Positions 1-8,676 of a stretch of 35,304 nucleotides of DNA are shown here, one piece after another; the stretch's first letter is position 1; the number at the start of each line of letters is the position of its first letter. The notes beneath the pieces are model-generated. The model was not told the origin of the DNA, did not search any database, and worked only from the letters and a program-made list of their open reading frames with translations. The DNA is from Clostridium tarantellae. Its GTDB lineage: Bacteria; Bacillota; Clostridia; Clostridiales; Clostridiaceae. The stretch is from assembly GCF_009295725.1 (NCBI RefSeq), contig NZ_WHJC01000007.1:1-35304 (forward strand). Direction: 5' to 3'. The position numbers and the translations under genes were made by a program.

Positions 1-51
1 ATATTTATGGTGATAATTATTAACATATTAACCTTTTAAAAGAAATTTTTT

Positions 52-119
52 TTATTTCAAGTCAAAAAAACGACATTTCAGGACAAAAGTAATAAAAAAA
101 TTAATTTTTATGCTATCCT
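52..119 (+). promoter_or_regulatory. Operator plus extended -10 promoter, shared with the MacAB operon
   Basis: Two direct 9-mers, TTATTTCAA (52-60) and ACATTTCAG (73-81), are separated by 12 nt, so they repeat every 21 bp. The block 59-82 matches 20 of 24 bases of a block upstream of the MacAB-type operon (24309-24332, minus strand). In both places exactly 26 nt separate the block from an extended -10; here it is TGCTATCCT at 111-119. Direct repeats two helical turns apart, placed where a -35 would be, are typical of LytTR-family response regulators. The regulator class is inferred. Confidence 0.55.
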
Positions 120-368
120 ATTCTCTGTAGATAAACCCAGTATAGCTTTTATGTTTATTATCCAAATCATAAAAGTAATGGCAAGTAATTACTTAAATTA
201 TTCAGCTTTTTAAATTTAGTACCTTTTAAAAAGTACTGTTTAATTTAACGTAATTCTTGTCTCCCCTATAAAATATAGAATTATAAATATATCTGAAATA
301 TATATTTTTTTATAAAACATTAACTTTTAGAATAACTAAAAGTTAACTTAGAAATTAAGGAGGATTTT
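120..368 (+). other. Long leader or intergenic region before the 141-aa membrane protein
   Basis: About 250 nt separate the shared promoter from the gene. A second possible promoter, TTAACG (245-250), 16 nt, TATAAA (267-272), is weak. Two inverted repeats are visible: an imperfect one at about 219-238 (AGTAC with GTACT, T- and A-runs between) and a perfect 11-bp stem, TTAACTTTTAG (320-330) with CTAAAAGTTAA (336-346), just upstream of the ribosome binding site AAGGAGG (357-363). The second could affect translation. A 20-codon ATG frame at 151-213 has no ribosome binding site and is not called. No known riboswitch was recognised. Confidence 0.4.
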
Positions 369-794
369 ATGGAAGATTGTAAAAATAAAAAATTAGGTGC
401 TGGTATATTAACGGTATCCATTATTCAATTAGTTTTTAGCATATTAGCTGTTTTGTTCTTTGCATTTCTTTTAATAGCATTAAATTCTGATACAATAGTT
501 CCTAATGAGGTAAAAGAAATTTATTTGCAAAATGGTATAACTATTACTACTTTATCTATTTCTTTAATCTTTATAATTTTATCTATAGTAGCAATTATAT
601 TTATTTTATGCAAAAAAGCTATTGGTATATATATTTACTTTATTACAATTGTTGTAAATTATATTTATTCACTAATTATGTCTGGATTTTCCTTCTTAGG
701 ATTAATAGGTTTAATATTACCATTATTAATGGCTATATTTATCTACAGAAGAAGATATGTTTTCAACATTGGTGTAAAATGCGCTAATGATTAA
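369..794 (+). CDS. Small four-helix integral membrane protein, function unknown
   Basis: This 141-aa protein is dominated by four hydrophobic stretches at about residues 14-37, 57-79, 84-105 and 108-126. It has a lysine-rich N-terminus and a short basic loop (YRRRY) after the last helix. No catalytic or binding motif is visible and I do not recognise the family; it looks like one of the many small clostridial multi-pass proteins. The ATG is supported by AAGGAGG five bases upstream, and a strong terminator follows, so it is a one-gene transcript. Its promoter region carries the same 24-bp element and spacing as the MacAB-type operon at 24237-21232. It may therefore be induced together with that pump, for example in envelope stress or bacteriocin immunity; this is inference. 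Confidence 0.8.
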   Translation: MEDCKNKKLGAGILTVSIIQLVFSILAVLFFAFLLIALNSDTIVPNEVKEIYLQNGITITTLSISLIFIILSIVAIIFILCKKAIGIYIYFITIVVNYIYSLIMSGFSFLGLIGLILPLLMAIFIYRRRYVFNIGVKCAND

Positions 795-840
795 TATAAT
801 TTTCCATACTAAATGTTATCATAATTAATATCTAACCAAT

Positions 841-891
841 AAAAAAAGATTTTGTTTTCACAAATACTGTGGTTAATAAAATCTTTTTTTT
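841..891 (+). terminator. Rho-independent terminator after the 141-aa membrane protein gene
   Basis: AAAAAAAGATTTT (841-853) pairs with AAAATCTTTTTTT (878-890), with an inner CAC/GTG pairing, and is followed by a long T-rich tract. Confidence 0.85.
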
Positions 892-918
892 ATTTTTATT
901 TTCAAAATACACTTATTA

Positions 919-946
919 ACATTTATGGCTTACTTTTAATATTATA
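919..946 (+). promoter_or_regulatory. Sigma-K-like promoter of the 605-aa adhesin gene
   Basis: AC (919-920), 17 nt, AATATTATA (938-946), 36 nt before the ATG. This matches AC-N16/17-CATANNNTA, the late mother-cell sigma-K pattern, except for the first base of the -10. The octamer ATATTATA recurs at the same spacing before four other large genes in the window. Confidence 0.5.
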
Positions 947-982
947 ATATATAGACAACCCCTAAAGGAGGTACTAAAGATA

Positions 983-2800
983 ATGTCTTGCAAAACTTGT
1001 AATAATTCAAAACATTTAAATCATAAAATAAACTTAAAGAAAAAATTAACTCTTCCTTGTAATAAACCTAATATGTATGGTATTAAAAATGTAAATGTTA
1101 CTATAGATATTCTAGGAAGTAAGGTTATTTCCACACCTTTAAATGAAATAGTTAAAAAAGAAAATTTAAATCTTGCTAAAGAAAGACTTTTAATAGCAGG
1201 TTGGATATGTATAAAAATATATTATTATTCTTCATATAATAGTGGTTGTATTAATAACGCATTTTTTAAAATGCCATTTAATACTTATATTCCACTAAAT
1301 AAAAGTGCAAGCTGCTGCAAGGATAAATTCTCCATAAATAGTTGCGTAAAAAATGTATGTGTAACACTTTGTAATTGTAGAACTTTTGAACAAAAATTCA
1401 CTCTATTCTTAGAAGCTAAAAAAATAGGTTCTATTTCTCCAATTCCACCTAAACCTGATCCTGACCCACCAATTCCACCTGACCCCGATCCTGATCCACC
1501 AGTTCCACCTTTAATAGAAAAACTTCCAAATGCTATTATTATAAACAATAATAATTTTTTAGAAATAGCCAAAGTAGAATTTAATTCTACTAATAAAATA
1601 TTATTAATTACTTCTAAAAATCTAATTGCTGATAGCTCTCTTGGTAGCGATTCTTATTTTTCTTTAGTATTACGAGATAATACTGGTACTATCAAAATAT
1701 CTTCCTCTATTATATCTAATAGAACAGCCAATGATTTTGCTAATATATTAAATAATATTCCTTTTGAATATGGTGATATCTTAGAGCTAAATTATTTAAT
1801 AACTTCTAGATTTTTAATTACTAATTTCCCAGTAAGAAATGAAAATTATGTTCCTACACAAAATAAAGAATTATATATTATAACTCCAAATGGCTTTATT
1901 CCTTATATTGAACCAGACCCTGAACCTGAAACATTAATAAAAAAATTACCAAACTCTATAATTATAAATAGTGATTCTAATAAGGAAGTGTCTAAAATAG
2001 AATTTAATATTTCAGATAAAACTTTTATTGTTACTTCAGAAGAAGAGATTCCAGATGCAAGTAAAGCAAATTCAGCTTATTTTGTATTAAGTTTAAATGA
2101 TTTTGTAACTTCAAGTCCTAAAGCATCTTCCTTTATTATGGCAGATGAAATCAGTAAAAAATTTAAAAATGATTTAACAGATGTAGCTTTTGAATTTTTT
2201 GACACATTGCAATTAAATTCATTAACTCCTGAAAATATTAAAATAACTAATTTTCCAGAACCAAATGAAACCTATACTTTAAAAGATAAATTAGAATTGA
2301 TTACCATAACTCCTAATGGATTAACCTCTTTTAATCCTACTACTCTACCACCTCCGGTACCAACATCTGATAATCTTCCAAATACTATAATTATACAAAG
2401 TAAAATTGATTCAACTATTGCCCCTTTAGTTGTAATAATATTTAATATTGTTGATAAAAAATTATCTGTTGCTTATACAGATAATATTGCTGATTCTACG
2501 CTTACCCCAGCTTATAACTATTTTTCACTTAAATTAAAGGACAGTACTAATGAAAATATAAAAGTTACTTCAACTATTGTATCTAATAAAAACGCTGAAA
2601 ATTTTGCTAATACTTTAAATGATGAATCCTTTGATTTTAATGATATTTTAGAATTAGAATATTCAGATCCATCTACTATAGTTATTACTAATTATCCTAA
2701 TGAAAAAGAAGTGTATACCCCTATTAACAATAAAGAATTCTATAGAATAGATTCTAAAGGGCTAGTTTCTTATATTCCAAATATAACCCCTTCCTTATAA
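983..2800 (+). CDS. SPOCS-like domain protein with three Mucin_bdg-like modules (putative spore-surface adhesin)
   Basis: Residues 1-152 form a cysteine-rich domain (starting MSCKTCNNS, with CC and CVKNVCVTLCNC further on) resembling SPOCS/DUF3794: a strand-rich pattern with RLLIAGWICIKIYY, then MPFNTYIPL, then FTLFLEAKK. A proline/aspartate linker of PDPDPPIPP type (about 153-176) follows. Three modules of about 130 aa begin near residues 177, 318 and 463. Each runs LPN-x-III, a V/I-E-F strand, a YFSLxLxD strand, the ANxFANxLN-x(4)-F motif, GDILEL, ITNFP, and an ending ITPNGL-x-PY. This order matches PF03272, the putative mucin or carbohydrate-binding module of enhancin-like proteins. There is no signal peptide, membrane segment or sortase motif. 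All cysteines are in the N-terminal domain. AAGGAGG precedes the ATG by 11 nt. Domain assignments are by recognition; spore location is inferred. Confidence 0.75.
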   Translation: MSCKTCNNSKHLNHKINLKKKLTLPCNKPNMYGIKNVNVTIDILGSKVISTPLNEIVKKENLNLAKERLLIAGWICIKIYYYSSYNSGCINNAFFKMPFNTYIPLNKSASCCKDKFSINSCVKNVCVTLCNCRTFEQKFTLFLEAKKIGSISPIPPKPDPDPPIPPDPDPDPPVPPLIEKLPNAIIINNNNFLEIAKVEFNSTNKILLITSKNLIADSSLGSDSYFSLVLRDNTGTIKISSSIISNRTANDFANILNNIPFEYGDILELNYLITSRFLITNFPVRNENYVPTQNKELYIITPNGFIPYIEPDPEPETLIKKLPNSIIINSDSNKEVSKIEFNISDKTFIVTSEEEIPDASKANSAYFVLSLNDFVTSSPKASSFIMADEISKKFKNDLTDVAFEFFDTLQLNSLTPENIKITNFPEPNETYTLKDKLELITITPNGLTSFNPTTLPPPVPTSDNLPNTIIIQSKIDSTIAPLVVIIFNIVDKKLSVAYTDNIADSTLTPAYNYFSLKLKDSTNENIKVTSTIVSNKNAENFANTLNDESFDFNDILELEYSDPSTIVITNYPNEKEVYTPINNKEFYRIDSKGLVSYIPNITPSL

Positions 2801-2810
2801 ACAATATCCT

Positions 2811-2843
2811 AAAGAACTGAATTTAATTTAAATTCAGTTCTTT
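2811..2843 (+). terminator. Hairpin terminator after the 605-aa adhesin gene
   Basis: A perfect 15-bp stem, AAAGAACTGAATTTA (2811-2825) with TAAATTCAGTTCTTT (2829-2843), starts 10 nt after the stop codon. The descending arm ends in CTTT and is followed by an AT-rich stretch. Confidence 0.75.
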
Positions 2844-2892
2844 ATTAATTAATAATATATTTTCCTTTAATAATAAACTAAAATATATCTTA

Positions 2893-2919
2893 ACCAAAAT
2901 TTGTATTTTTAATATTATA
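2893..2919 (+). promoter_or_regulatory. Sigma-K-like promoter of the 351-aa gene
   Basis: AC (2893-2894), 16 nt, AATATTATA (2911-2919), 60 nt before the ATG. The -10 nonamer is identical to those at 938-946, 8630-8638 and 30120-30112 (minus strand). Confidence 0.5.
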
Positions 2920-2979
2920 TATTATAGGCTATATTTTTAAACATATATTTATTTACTAATAAAACTAAGGAGGTTACTT

Positions 2980-4035
2980 ATGTATTGTACTTGTTCTAAT
3001 AAAAATAATTATGAAATCATCTCTCTTTGTGATATTAAAAAATTTACTGAAAAAAATGGTCCATTTAATGCTAATTCTGCATGGACTCAAATTTCCATAG
3101 CAGATATTTTTAATTTAGAATGTGACAAGCATAACATTGAATCTATAGAAAAAGTTTATATTAATGTTTCTATAACCCACACTAAAATTATAGAAACACC
3201 TAAAAGCCCTAATATTAATTCTGAAGGTATGACCTTAACAGGAAAAAAACTTCTAATTGATGGGTATGTATGTGTGAAAATTGTTTATACATCATTAACT
3301 AAAGTACAATCTATTCATACAGTTAAATTTAATATACCATTTTGTACTTATATTGTTATAGAAGAAAATGCTGATATTTTTAATGATATTTATTGTATTG
3401 AATCCTGTGTGGAAGATGTATTTTTATCTCTTATAGATTGTAGAACTATATTTCAAAATATAACTTTATTTCTATTTGCTCATAAAGAAACTCTTAATTG
3501 CCCTTCTCCTCAACCACCAAAAGATAATTGTACTATTCAAGCAGGAGCACAACCTATCCAAGCACAACCATTTCAATCTCAACCTGAATCATCAATAATA
3601 AATGAATCTTCTTCAATTCAATATTCTAAAACACCTATTAATCCAATAACAAATATAACTGCAAATTTAATAGAAGTAAAAAATGAAGAGGATTTAACTA
3701 TACTAACTATAGAGTTAAATAACAATAAATTTATAACTAATTATACTGGTGATATTACTAATAGAACTCTAGAAGATTCATTGTATTTTTCTCTCTTATT
3801 AGAAGATAAAAATGGTTTTGTTAAAACTTATAATGAATTAAAAGCTAATGAAATAGCTGATACCTTTGCTACTAATTTAAATAATATTTCTTTTGAAGAT
3901 GGTGATAAACTTCTTTTAAGCTATATTGATAATAATAAAATTTCAATAATAAATAATATCTTTAATACTGAATATAAACTTCAAGATACCATGGAAGAAT
4001 TTATTATAAAAAATGGACAGTTATCTACTAATTAA
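2980..4035 (+). CDS. SPOCS-domain protein with one C-terminal Mucin_bdg-like module
   Basis: This is a 351-aa protein. Residues 1-185 carry the clearest SPOCS/DUF3794-type domain of the window: SITHTKIIETP, then EGMTLTGKKLLIDG, YVCVKIVYTS, FNIPFCTYIVIEE and SCVEDVFLSLIDCRTIFQNITLFL. The N-terminus is MYCTCSNKN, and every cysteine lies before residue 195. A Gln/Pro/Ser-rich linker follows. One divergent Mucin_bdg-like module (about 225-351) has YFSLLLED, ADTFATNLN and a GDKLLLSY strand. No signal peptide or membrane anchor is present. The 438-aa protein at 19774-21090 is a close paralogue over the N-terminal domain. SPOCS is known from SipL, a coat-assembly partner of SpoIVA, which is why I suspect spore-coat or exosporium anchoring. 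AAGGAGG sits 7 nt before the ATG. Confidence 0.8.
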   Translation: MYCTCSNKNNYEIISLCDIKKFTEKNGPFNANSAWTQISIADIFNLECDKHNIESIEKVYINVSITHTKIIETPKSPNINSEGMTLTGKKLLIDGYVCVKIVYTSLTKVQSIHTVKFNIPFCTYIVIEENADIFNDIYCIESCVEDVFLSLIDCRTIFQNITLFLFAHKETLNCPSPQPPKDNCTIQAGAQPIQAQPFQSQPESSIINESSSIQYSKTPINPITNITANLIEVKNEEDLTILTIELNNNKFITNYTGDITNRTLEDSLYFSLLLEDKNGFVKTYNELKANEIADTFATNLNNISFEDGDKLLLSYIDNNKISIINNIFNTEYKLQDTMEEFIIKNGQLSTN

Positions 4036-4083
4036 ATTTTTATTAATATATCTATACGTTATATGACTTTCAAATTTTATAAT

Positions 4084-4129
4084 AAAAAATGATTATTTCT
4101 AATAACTCTATTAGAAATAATCATTTTTT
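4084..4129. terminator. Bidirectional terminator between the 351-aa gene and the collagenase
   Basis: A perfect 21-bp stem (4084-4104 with 4109-4129) has a 4-nt loop. It has A6 on the left arm and T6 on the right, so it can end transcription from both converging genes. It sits 2 nt beyond the collagenase stop codon. Confidence 0.9.
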
Positions 4130-4131
4130 AT

Positions 4132-7100
4132 TTAAATAGTATTTAAAAGTCCATGGAATGTAATACTAAAAATAGCATTACCACTTGAATCTACTCTATA
4201 ACCGGTAAAATACCCAGTAAATGTGTTATAACCTGACCACGATCTTCTAGATAAATTAACTAAAGCTTCATTTAATTGTCTATCCATTGTTTGCCAGTCA
4301 GTTATTTCATCAACAGATCTACCAGCATTATAAATTCCTTTTACAACAATGGTAGTGAAAAATTGAGAATTAGCAGTAGTTACTGTAACACTCCCTAAAT
4401 TCATTATTGACTGTATATCTCTCTGAATTTGTTGCTGACTTGTACGTGGATGTATAGCAACATAATCATCTGATACTAACGGTACTGTTAAATTACTAAT
4501 ATTACTAATATAATCATTAGTTATTTGACTATATCTATTATTGAAATTAGCATCATTACTTAATAAATTTATATAATTATCATAACCATTAACATCATTA
4601 GATTTAATATATTCATTCATAGTTTTAAACATGCCTAAATCATGATTATACATATAAAGAAAAACTGCGCAGGAAGTATTATAAAAATTATCTGCACCAT
4701 ATCTAGATCTTAATACTGTTCCCACATGTGGTAAAGAACGTCCTCTTAAATAATTTATTATTGAACGTCTTGGTTTAACTCCTTCTGTTCTAGTAGAACC
4801 TGCAAAAAATTCTGCATTTCCTTCATCATACCAAGTTAATTTTTGCACATCATTAGCATAAAAACTTCCTCTTCCCCATATTCCTGGAACCAAATATCTA
4901 CCCTGTAAATAGTGTGTGTATTCATGCCTAAATAATTCCTCTAAGCTATATACACTTTGTTGTACAGTCCTTTCATAAGTGTAAAACGTTCCTTCACTTT
5001 CTATATAAATTCCTCCATTATCAGTAGCATAACCATAAAGTCTTAAATTTAATTTATACTCATCTGGAGAATTATATACAATAGTGGTTAAAGTATCATC
5101 TGCATTACCTTGAGTTAATGGATTGTCTGAACCTACCATTCTAATAAATTGAGCTCTCACTTCCTTAGCTGCCCAATATAATCTTTTTACTTTTTCTTCC
5201 GTTACAACGTTCCCCACTTTAATTATAAATCTTCCATCATCAAAACTATAAGTGTTAGGTAAATAATGTCTTTTGCCTTCTGCTATTATATTAGCATAAT
5301 CTATTGATGATCCATCTATAAAAGTTGAATTAAAATTATTTATAAGTGCATCTATTGCTTCAAAATATTGTATGGAAAGTCTAGGATATATTGAATTTAC
5401 ACAATCTGTTAATGTTCTATGAATTTCTGTTTTATCACTTTTAAACTTAGCTAACCTACCTAAAACATAAATACAGTTATTTGGTATTGAATCATCTGTA
5501 GACCTAACTGCTTGTCTTGTTAAATTTTGTATTGCTGTTAAAAAAGTATCTATTCTATTATAATAAGGAGTTCGTGTAACATCATTACTATTTCTATAAA
5601 CCAAATTATTCAAAAAATATTCACTTTCTCTCATTATCTTAAAAATAGCATTACTTTTATAAAACTCTCTACTAAAAGAAGCTATATTTCTACTAAAATT
5701 ATTTAATATGGTAATAAAGTAATTTAATATTTCAAAATCTAACGAAGCATTTCCTACTAATCTTCCCATAGATAAAACTACTTTATCCTGTGTTTCTGTT
5801 CCAAACCCAAAATTTCTATTTCTTAATACTTCTTTAATAGCTGGTAAACATCTATCCTTAGCAGCTAAAGTATTTAACTGACTTAATTGTGAATTATAAA
5901 AGCCCAAATAATATCCAGCTCTTAAAACTTCTACTAACGTGTCAATTCCCTCTTCATTATTACTATCAAATCTTCTACCACTTTCTCTAAGTCCATCAAT
6001 AATGGCTTGAAATCTATTCATATCATTATAAAAAGCATAACTTTCTGATGAAAAAGTAAACAATCCAGGAATTTCATCCCATCTAATAGTTTTTAATACA
6101 CTTACTAAGTCAGTATAATTTAATGAATTTAAATTTTGGAAAGTATAAGACGGTAATCTTGGAGCTGGTCTTGGTGCTGGTCTTGGTGCTGGTGGTACAA
6201 AAACCACTCTAAACTTTCCTAGCATTGGTGCAGAATTAACTCCATCCCCATAAAATTTAATAGTATTATTACCTGAATTAAAATCTACTTGAAAATTATG
6301 ATTTAATACATCTAACAAAGTATTTCCAGAAGTTCTTGAAAGATTATAAAGTCCTATATTAACTCCATTTACATCTACATTCAAATTCAAATCATTATTA
6401 GGAGCTAAATATTCTAGATCTATATTATATCTTCCAGCACTCCCTGCATTAACTGTCATTGTTACAGAACCATTTTGTGGTCCACCTAAATTAGCAGTAA
6501 AACTAGTAGCATTATCTATTATCACATTATTTTGAAAACTTCCATTAACAGTGTCATAAGTTCCAGCTGGTAATATAACAGGTGAAGAAATTTTTACAAG
6601 TGTAAAACTACCTAGATCTGAAGCTTGCTCTACACCATTTCCATAAAATTTAATAGTATTTCTTCCTGAATTTAAAATTAGTACAGTTGTAAAAACACCA
6701 ATTTTACCACTTGGAGTTTGATAATCTCTTCCTGTACTCCTTCCATTAACATCAATCTTTAAAGGTCTTCCACCAAAGCGAAAATCTACATTTATATTAT
6801 ATTCTCCTCGTTCTCTCGTAAAAACTGTAACTGTGGAAGCTCCGTTATTAACACCACCTAGTGAAACTACTAAATCTCCTACTGAATTTAATCTTGCTCC
6901 TCCTGTTAATGAACCTGCTGTTACACTGTAGTTTGAAGGAGTTGGAAGAACTCTTGGTGCTTGTGTTTTATCTATTGTTAATGTAAATCTACCTAAACTT
7001 GGAGTATTCCTATTACTTACTCCATAAAATTTCAAAGTATTTTCTCCTACATTTAAATTAATATTCTTAATTACATGTTTACCAATAACTTTAGCTGGAA

Positions 7101-8508
7101 AATTAATTGTACTTCCTATATTAACTCCATTAACATCTAATCCTAATGGTCTTAATCCATTTCTAAACTCTATTTCCATAGTATATCTGCCTGTTTCTAA
7201 TACATTAACTTTAATAGTAGCTTTCCCATTCCTAACTCCACCTAAATCAGTAACCATATCTAATGATCTATTTATTCTAGCACCATTTTCTAACAATCCA
7301 TCCTTTAAATTATAAACTCCTGATGGAATTGTAACAGGATCAGGCACTATTATATTTCCAACTTTACTTAAGGTAAATTCACCTAAATAAGGACCAAAGT
7401 CTCTAGAATCACCATAAAATTTTATTTTGTTTTCTCCTGATTTTAAATTAAGTTTTATATCCATATAACCATTTGATTGATTTGGAGAAGTATAATCTCT
7501 TCCTGTATAATTATTATTAACATCTATTTTAAAAGGTTTTGAAGCATTAGCATATTTTAAATTCATATTATATTCTCCTGCTTCTGGAACATTTACCGTT
7601 ACAGTACAAACTCCTCTACTGCGTCCACCTATATAAAGTACCATATTTATAACACTATATATTACAGCTCCACTTTCTCTAACTCCTTGAGTTAAATTAT
7701 ATTTTAATTTTGTAGAAGTAGGCGTTATTTTAGTACTACTTTTAAGAGTAAATTTCCCTAATTGTGGTGCAAATTCAGATGAGTTTCCATAAAATTTTAA
7801 AGTATTATTTCCTCTATTTAAATTTATTTTTAATGAAATTACTCCAGCCGCTGCTGAAGGAGCTCTATAAACTTCACCAGTATCTCTTCCATTAACATCT
7901 AACTTAAAAACGCCTGTATTTATATATTGTAATTCCATAGTATATTCACCAGCATCACTTACATTTACATTCATAGTAGCAGTACCTCTACTATATCCAC
8001 CTATATAAAGCACATAAGTTCTATAATTATTTAATATAGCACCTGATGCAAGTACTGCTTGGGTTACACTATAATCTGTGGTTGGTGTTATAGGTATTAC
8101 AGGAGTTGATTTTTTAGTAAGTGTAAATTCTCCAAGATAAGGTGCATACTGATAATCCACACCAGAAAATTTTAATTCATTTCTTCCTTTATTTAGTTTA
8201 ACTTCTAATTCTATATATCCACCATTTGATGAAGTTCTATATTCTCTTCCTGTATTAACTCTATTAACATCTAATTTAAAAATACCGTTATTTCTATATC
8301 TTAAATTCATTTTGTAATTACCATCTTCAGTAGTATCTACACTTAATTTAGCCTCTCCTCTAGTAGGTCCTCCTATATAAAGAACCCAATTTCTACTTCT
8401 ACTTAAAATTGCTCCTGAAGATAAAGTAGATTGAGTTACACTATATCTTAATACTATATCTGAAGATTGTATTGAAAGAATTTTAAAATCATTTAATTCT
8501 TTATCCAT
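4132..8508 (-). CDS. M9-family collagenase with six N-terminal carbohydrate-binding-like modules, no signal peptide
   Basis: This 1458-aa protein has six repeats of about 110 aa (starting near 21, 145, 270, 396, 520 and 640). Each follows GG-x-x-x-G, Y-x-M-x-L-x-Y, a DVNG-x-x-x-G turn, a G-x-N-x-I/L-KFYG strand and an AP-x-LG-x-FTL end, which is the look of CBM6/CBM35-type beta-sandwiches. A PAPRPAPRPAPR linker (about 757-769) leads into a complete bacterial collagenase module. The zinc motif is HEYTH (H1195, E1196, H1199), followed by GRYLVPGIWGRG and the glutamate of WYDEGNAEFF (E1229), which aligns with the third zinc ligand of ColG/ColH-type enzymes. It ends right after the collagenase helper subdomain, with no PKD or collagen-binding domain. 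Clostridial collagenases normally have a signal peptide first and binding domains last; both are reversed or missing here. In-frame codons upstream of the ATG encode no hydrophobic leader. Confidence 0.93.
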   Translation of the reverse strand: MDKELNDFKILSIQSSDIVLRYSVTQSTLSSGAILSRSRNWVLYIGGPTRGEAKLSVDTTEDGNYKMNLRYRNNGIFKLDVNRVNTGREYRTSSNGGYIELEVKLNKGRNELKFSGVDYQYAPYLGEFTLTKKSTPVIPITPTTDYSVTQAVLASGAILNNYRTYVLYIGGYSRGTATMNVNVSDAGEYTMELQYINTGVFKLDVNGRDTGEVYRAPSAAAGVISLKINLNRGNNTLKFYGNSSEFAPQLGKFTLKSSTKITPTSTKLKYNLTQGVRESGAVIYSVINMVLYIGGRSRGVCTVTVNVPEAGEYNMNLKYANASKPFKIDVNNNYTGRDYTSPNQSNGYMDIKLNLKSGENKIKFYGDSRDFGPYLGEFTLSKVGNIIVPDPVTIPSGVYNLKDGLLENGARINRSLDMVTDLGGVRNGKATIKVNVLETGRYTMEIEFRNGLRPLGLDVNGVNIGSTINFPAKVIGKHVIKNINLNVGENTLKFYGVSNRNTPSLGRFTLTIDKTQAPRVLPTPSNYSVTAGSLTGGARLNSVGDLVVSLGGVNNGASTVTVFTRERGEYNINVDFRFGGRPLKIDVNGRSTGRDYQTPSGKIGVFTTVLILNSGRNTIKFYGNGVEQASDLGSFTLVKISSPVILPAGTYDTVNGSFQNNVIIDNATSFTANLGGPQNGSVTMTVNAGSAGRYNIDLEYLAPNNDLNLNVDVNGVNIGLYNLSRTSGNTLLDVLNHNFQVDFNSGNNTIKFYGDGVNSAPMLGKFRVVFVPPAPRPAPRPAPRLPSYTFQNLNSLNYTDLVSVLKTIRWDEIPGLFTFSSESYAFYNDMNRFQAIIDGLRESGRRFDSNNEEGIDTLVEVLRAGYYLGFYNSQLSQLNTLAAKDRCLPAIKEVLRNRNFGFGTETQDKVVLSMGRLVGNASLDFEILNYFITILNNFSRNIASFSREFYKSNAIFKIMRESEYFLNNLVYRNSNDVTRTPYYNRIDTFLTAIQNLTRQAVRSTDDSIPNNCIYVLGRLAKFKSDKTEIHRTLTDCVNSIYPRLSIQYFEAIDALINNFNSTFIDGSSIDYANIIAEGKRHYLPNTYSFDDGRFIIKVGNVVTEEKVKRLYWAAKEVRAQFIRMVGSDNPLTQGNADDTLTTIVYNSPDEYKLNLRLYGYATDNGGIYIESEGTFYTYERTVQQSVYSLEELFRHEYTHYLQGRYLVPGIWGRGSFYANDVQKLTWYDEGNAEFFAGSTRTEGVKPRRSIINYLRGRSLPHVGTVLRSRYGADNFYNTSCAVFLYMYNHDLGMFKTMNEYIKSNDVNGYDNYINLLSNDANFNNRYSQITNDYISNISNLTVPLVSDDYVAIHPRTSQQQIQRDIQSIMNLGSVTVTTANSQFFTTIVVKGIYNAGRSVDEITDWQTMDRQLNEALVNLSRRSWSGYNTFTGYFTGYRVDSSGNAIFSITFHGLLNTI

Positions 8509-8544
8509 ATATGAAATTTTCTCCTTTTTCTTAAGTATATATTT

Positions 8545-8571
8545 TATAATATGGTTAAAGATTAGCTTTGT
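8545..8571 (-). promoter_or_regulatory. Sigma-K-like promoter of the collagenase gene
   Basis: On the minus strand: AC (8571-8570), 16 nt, CATATTATA (8553-8545), 36 nt before the ATG. It fits AC-N16/17-CATANNNTA at every defined base, the best match in the window. Confidence 0.6.
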
Positions 8572-8610
8572 TGATTAACTCATTAATATTAAATTTTTTT
8601 AATAACATTA

Positions 8611-8653
8611 ACATTTTTATCCACAAATAAATATTATATAATGTCATATAATA
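8611..8653 (+). promoter_or_regulatory. Sigma-K-like promoter of the 2450-aa gene
   Basis: AC (8611-8612), 17 nt, AATATTATA (8630-8638), 38 nt before the TTG start. A second nonamer, CATATAATA (8645-8653), fits CATANNNTA exactly, but its nearest AC is 20 nt away. With the collagenase promoter on the other strand, this 168-bp gap is a divergent pair of similar promoters. Confidence 0.5.
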
Positions 8654-8676
8654 TAAAACTTAAGGAGGTATAAATT

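Noticed and set aside
151..213. A 20-codon ATG frame in the leader of the 141-aa membrane protein gene.
   Set aside because: No ribosome binding site and no recognisable peptide features; such frames are expected by chance in this composition.
1285..1572. A minus-strand 95-aa frame with a glycine/serine-rich run (GGSGSGSGG).
   Set aside because: It is the reverse of the proline/aspartate linker in the 605-aa adhesin; compositional artefact.
4132..8508. Possibility that the collagenase is a frameshifted fusion of two genes.
   Set aside because: The frame is continuous through a normal PAPR linker, both halves are complete, and a ribosome binding site and promoter-like element sit at the upstream end.
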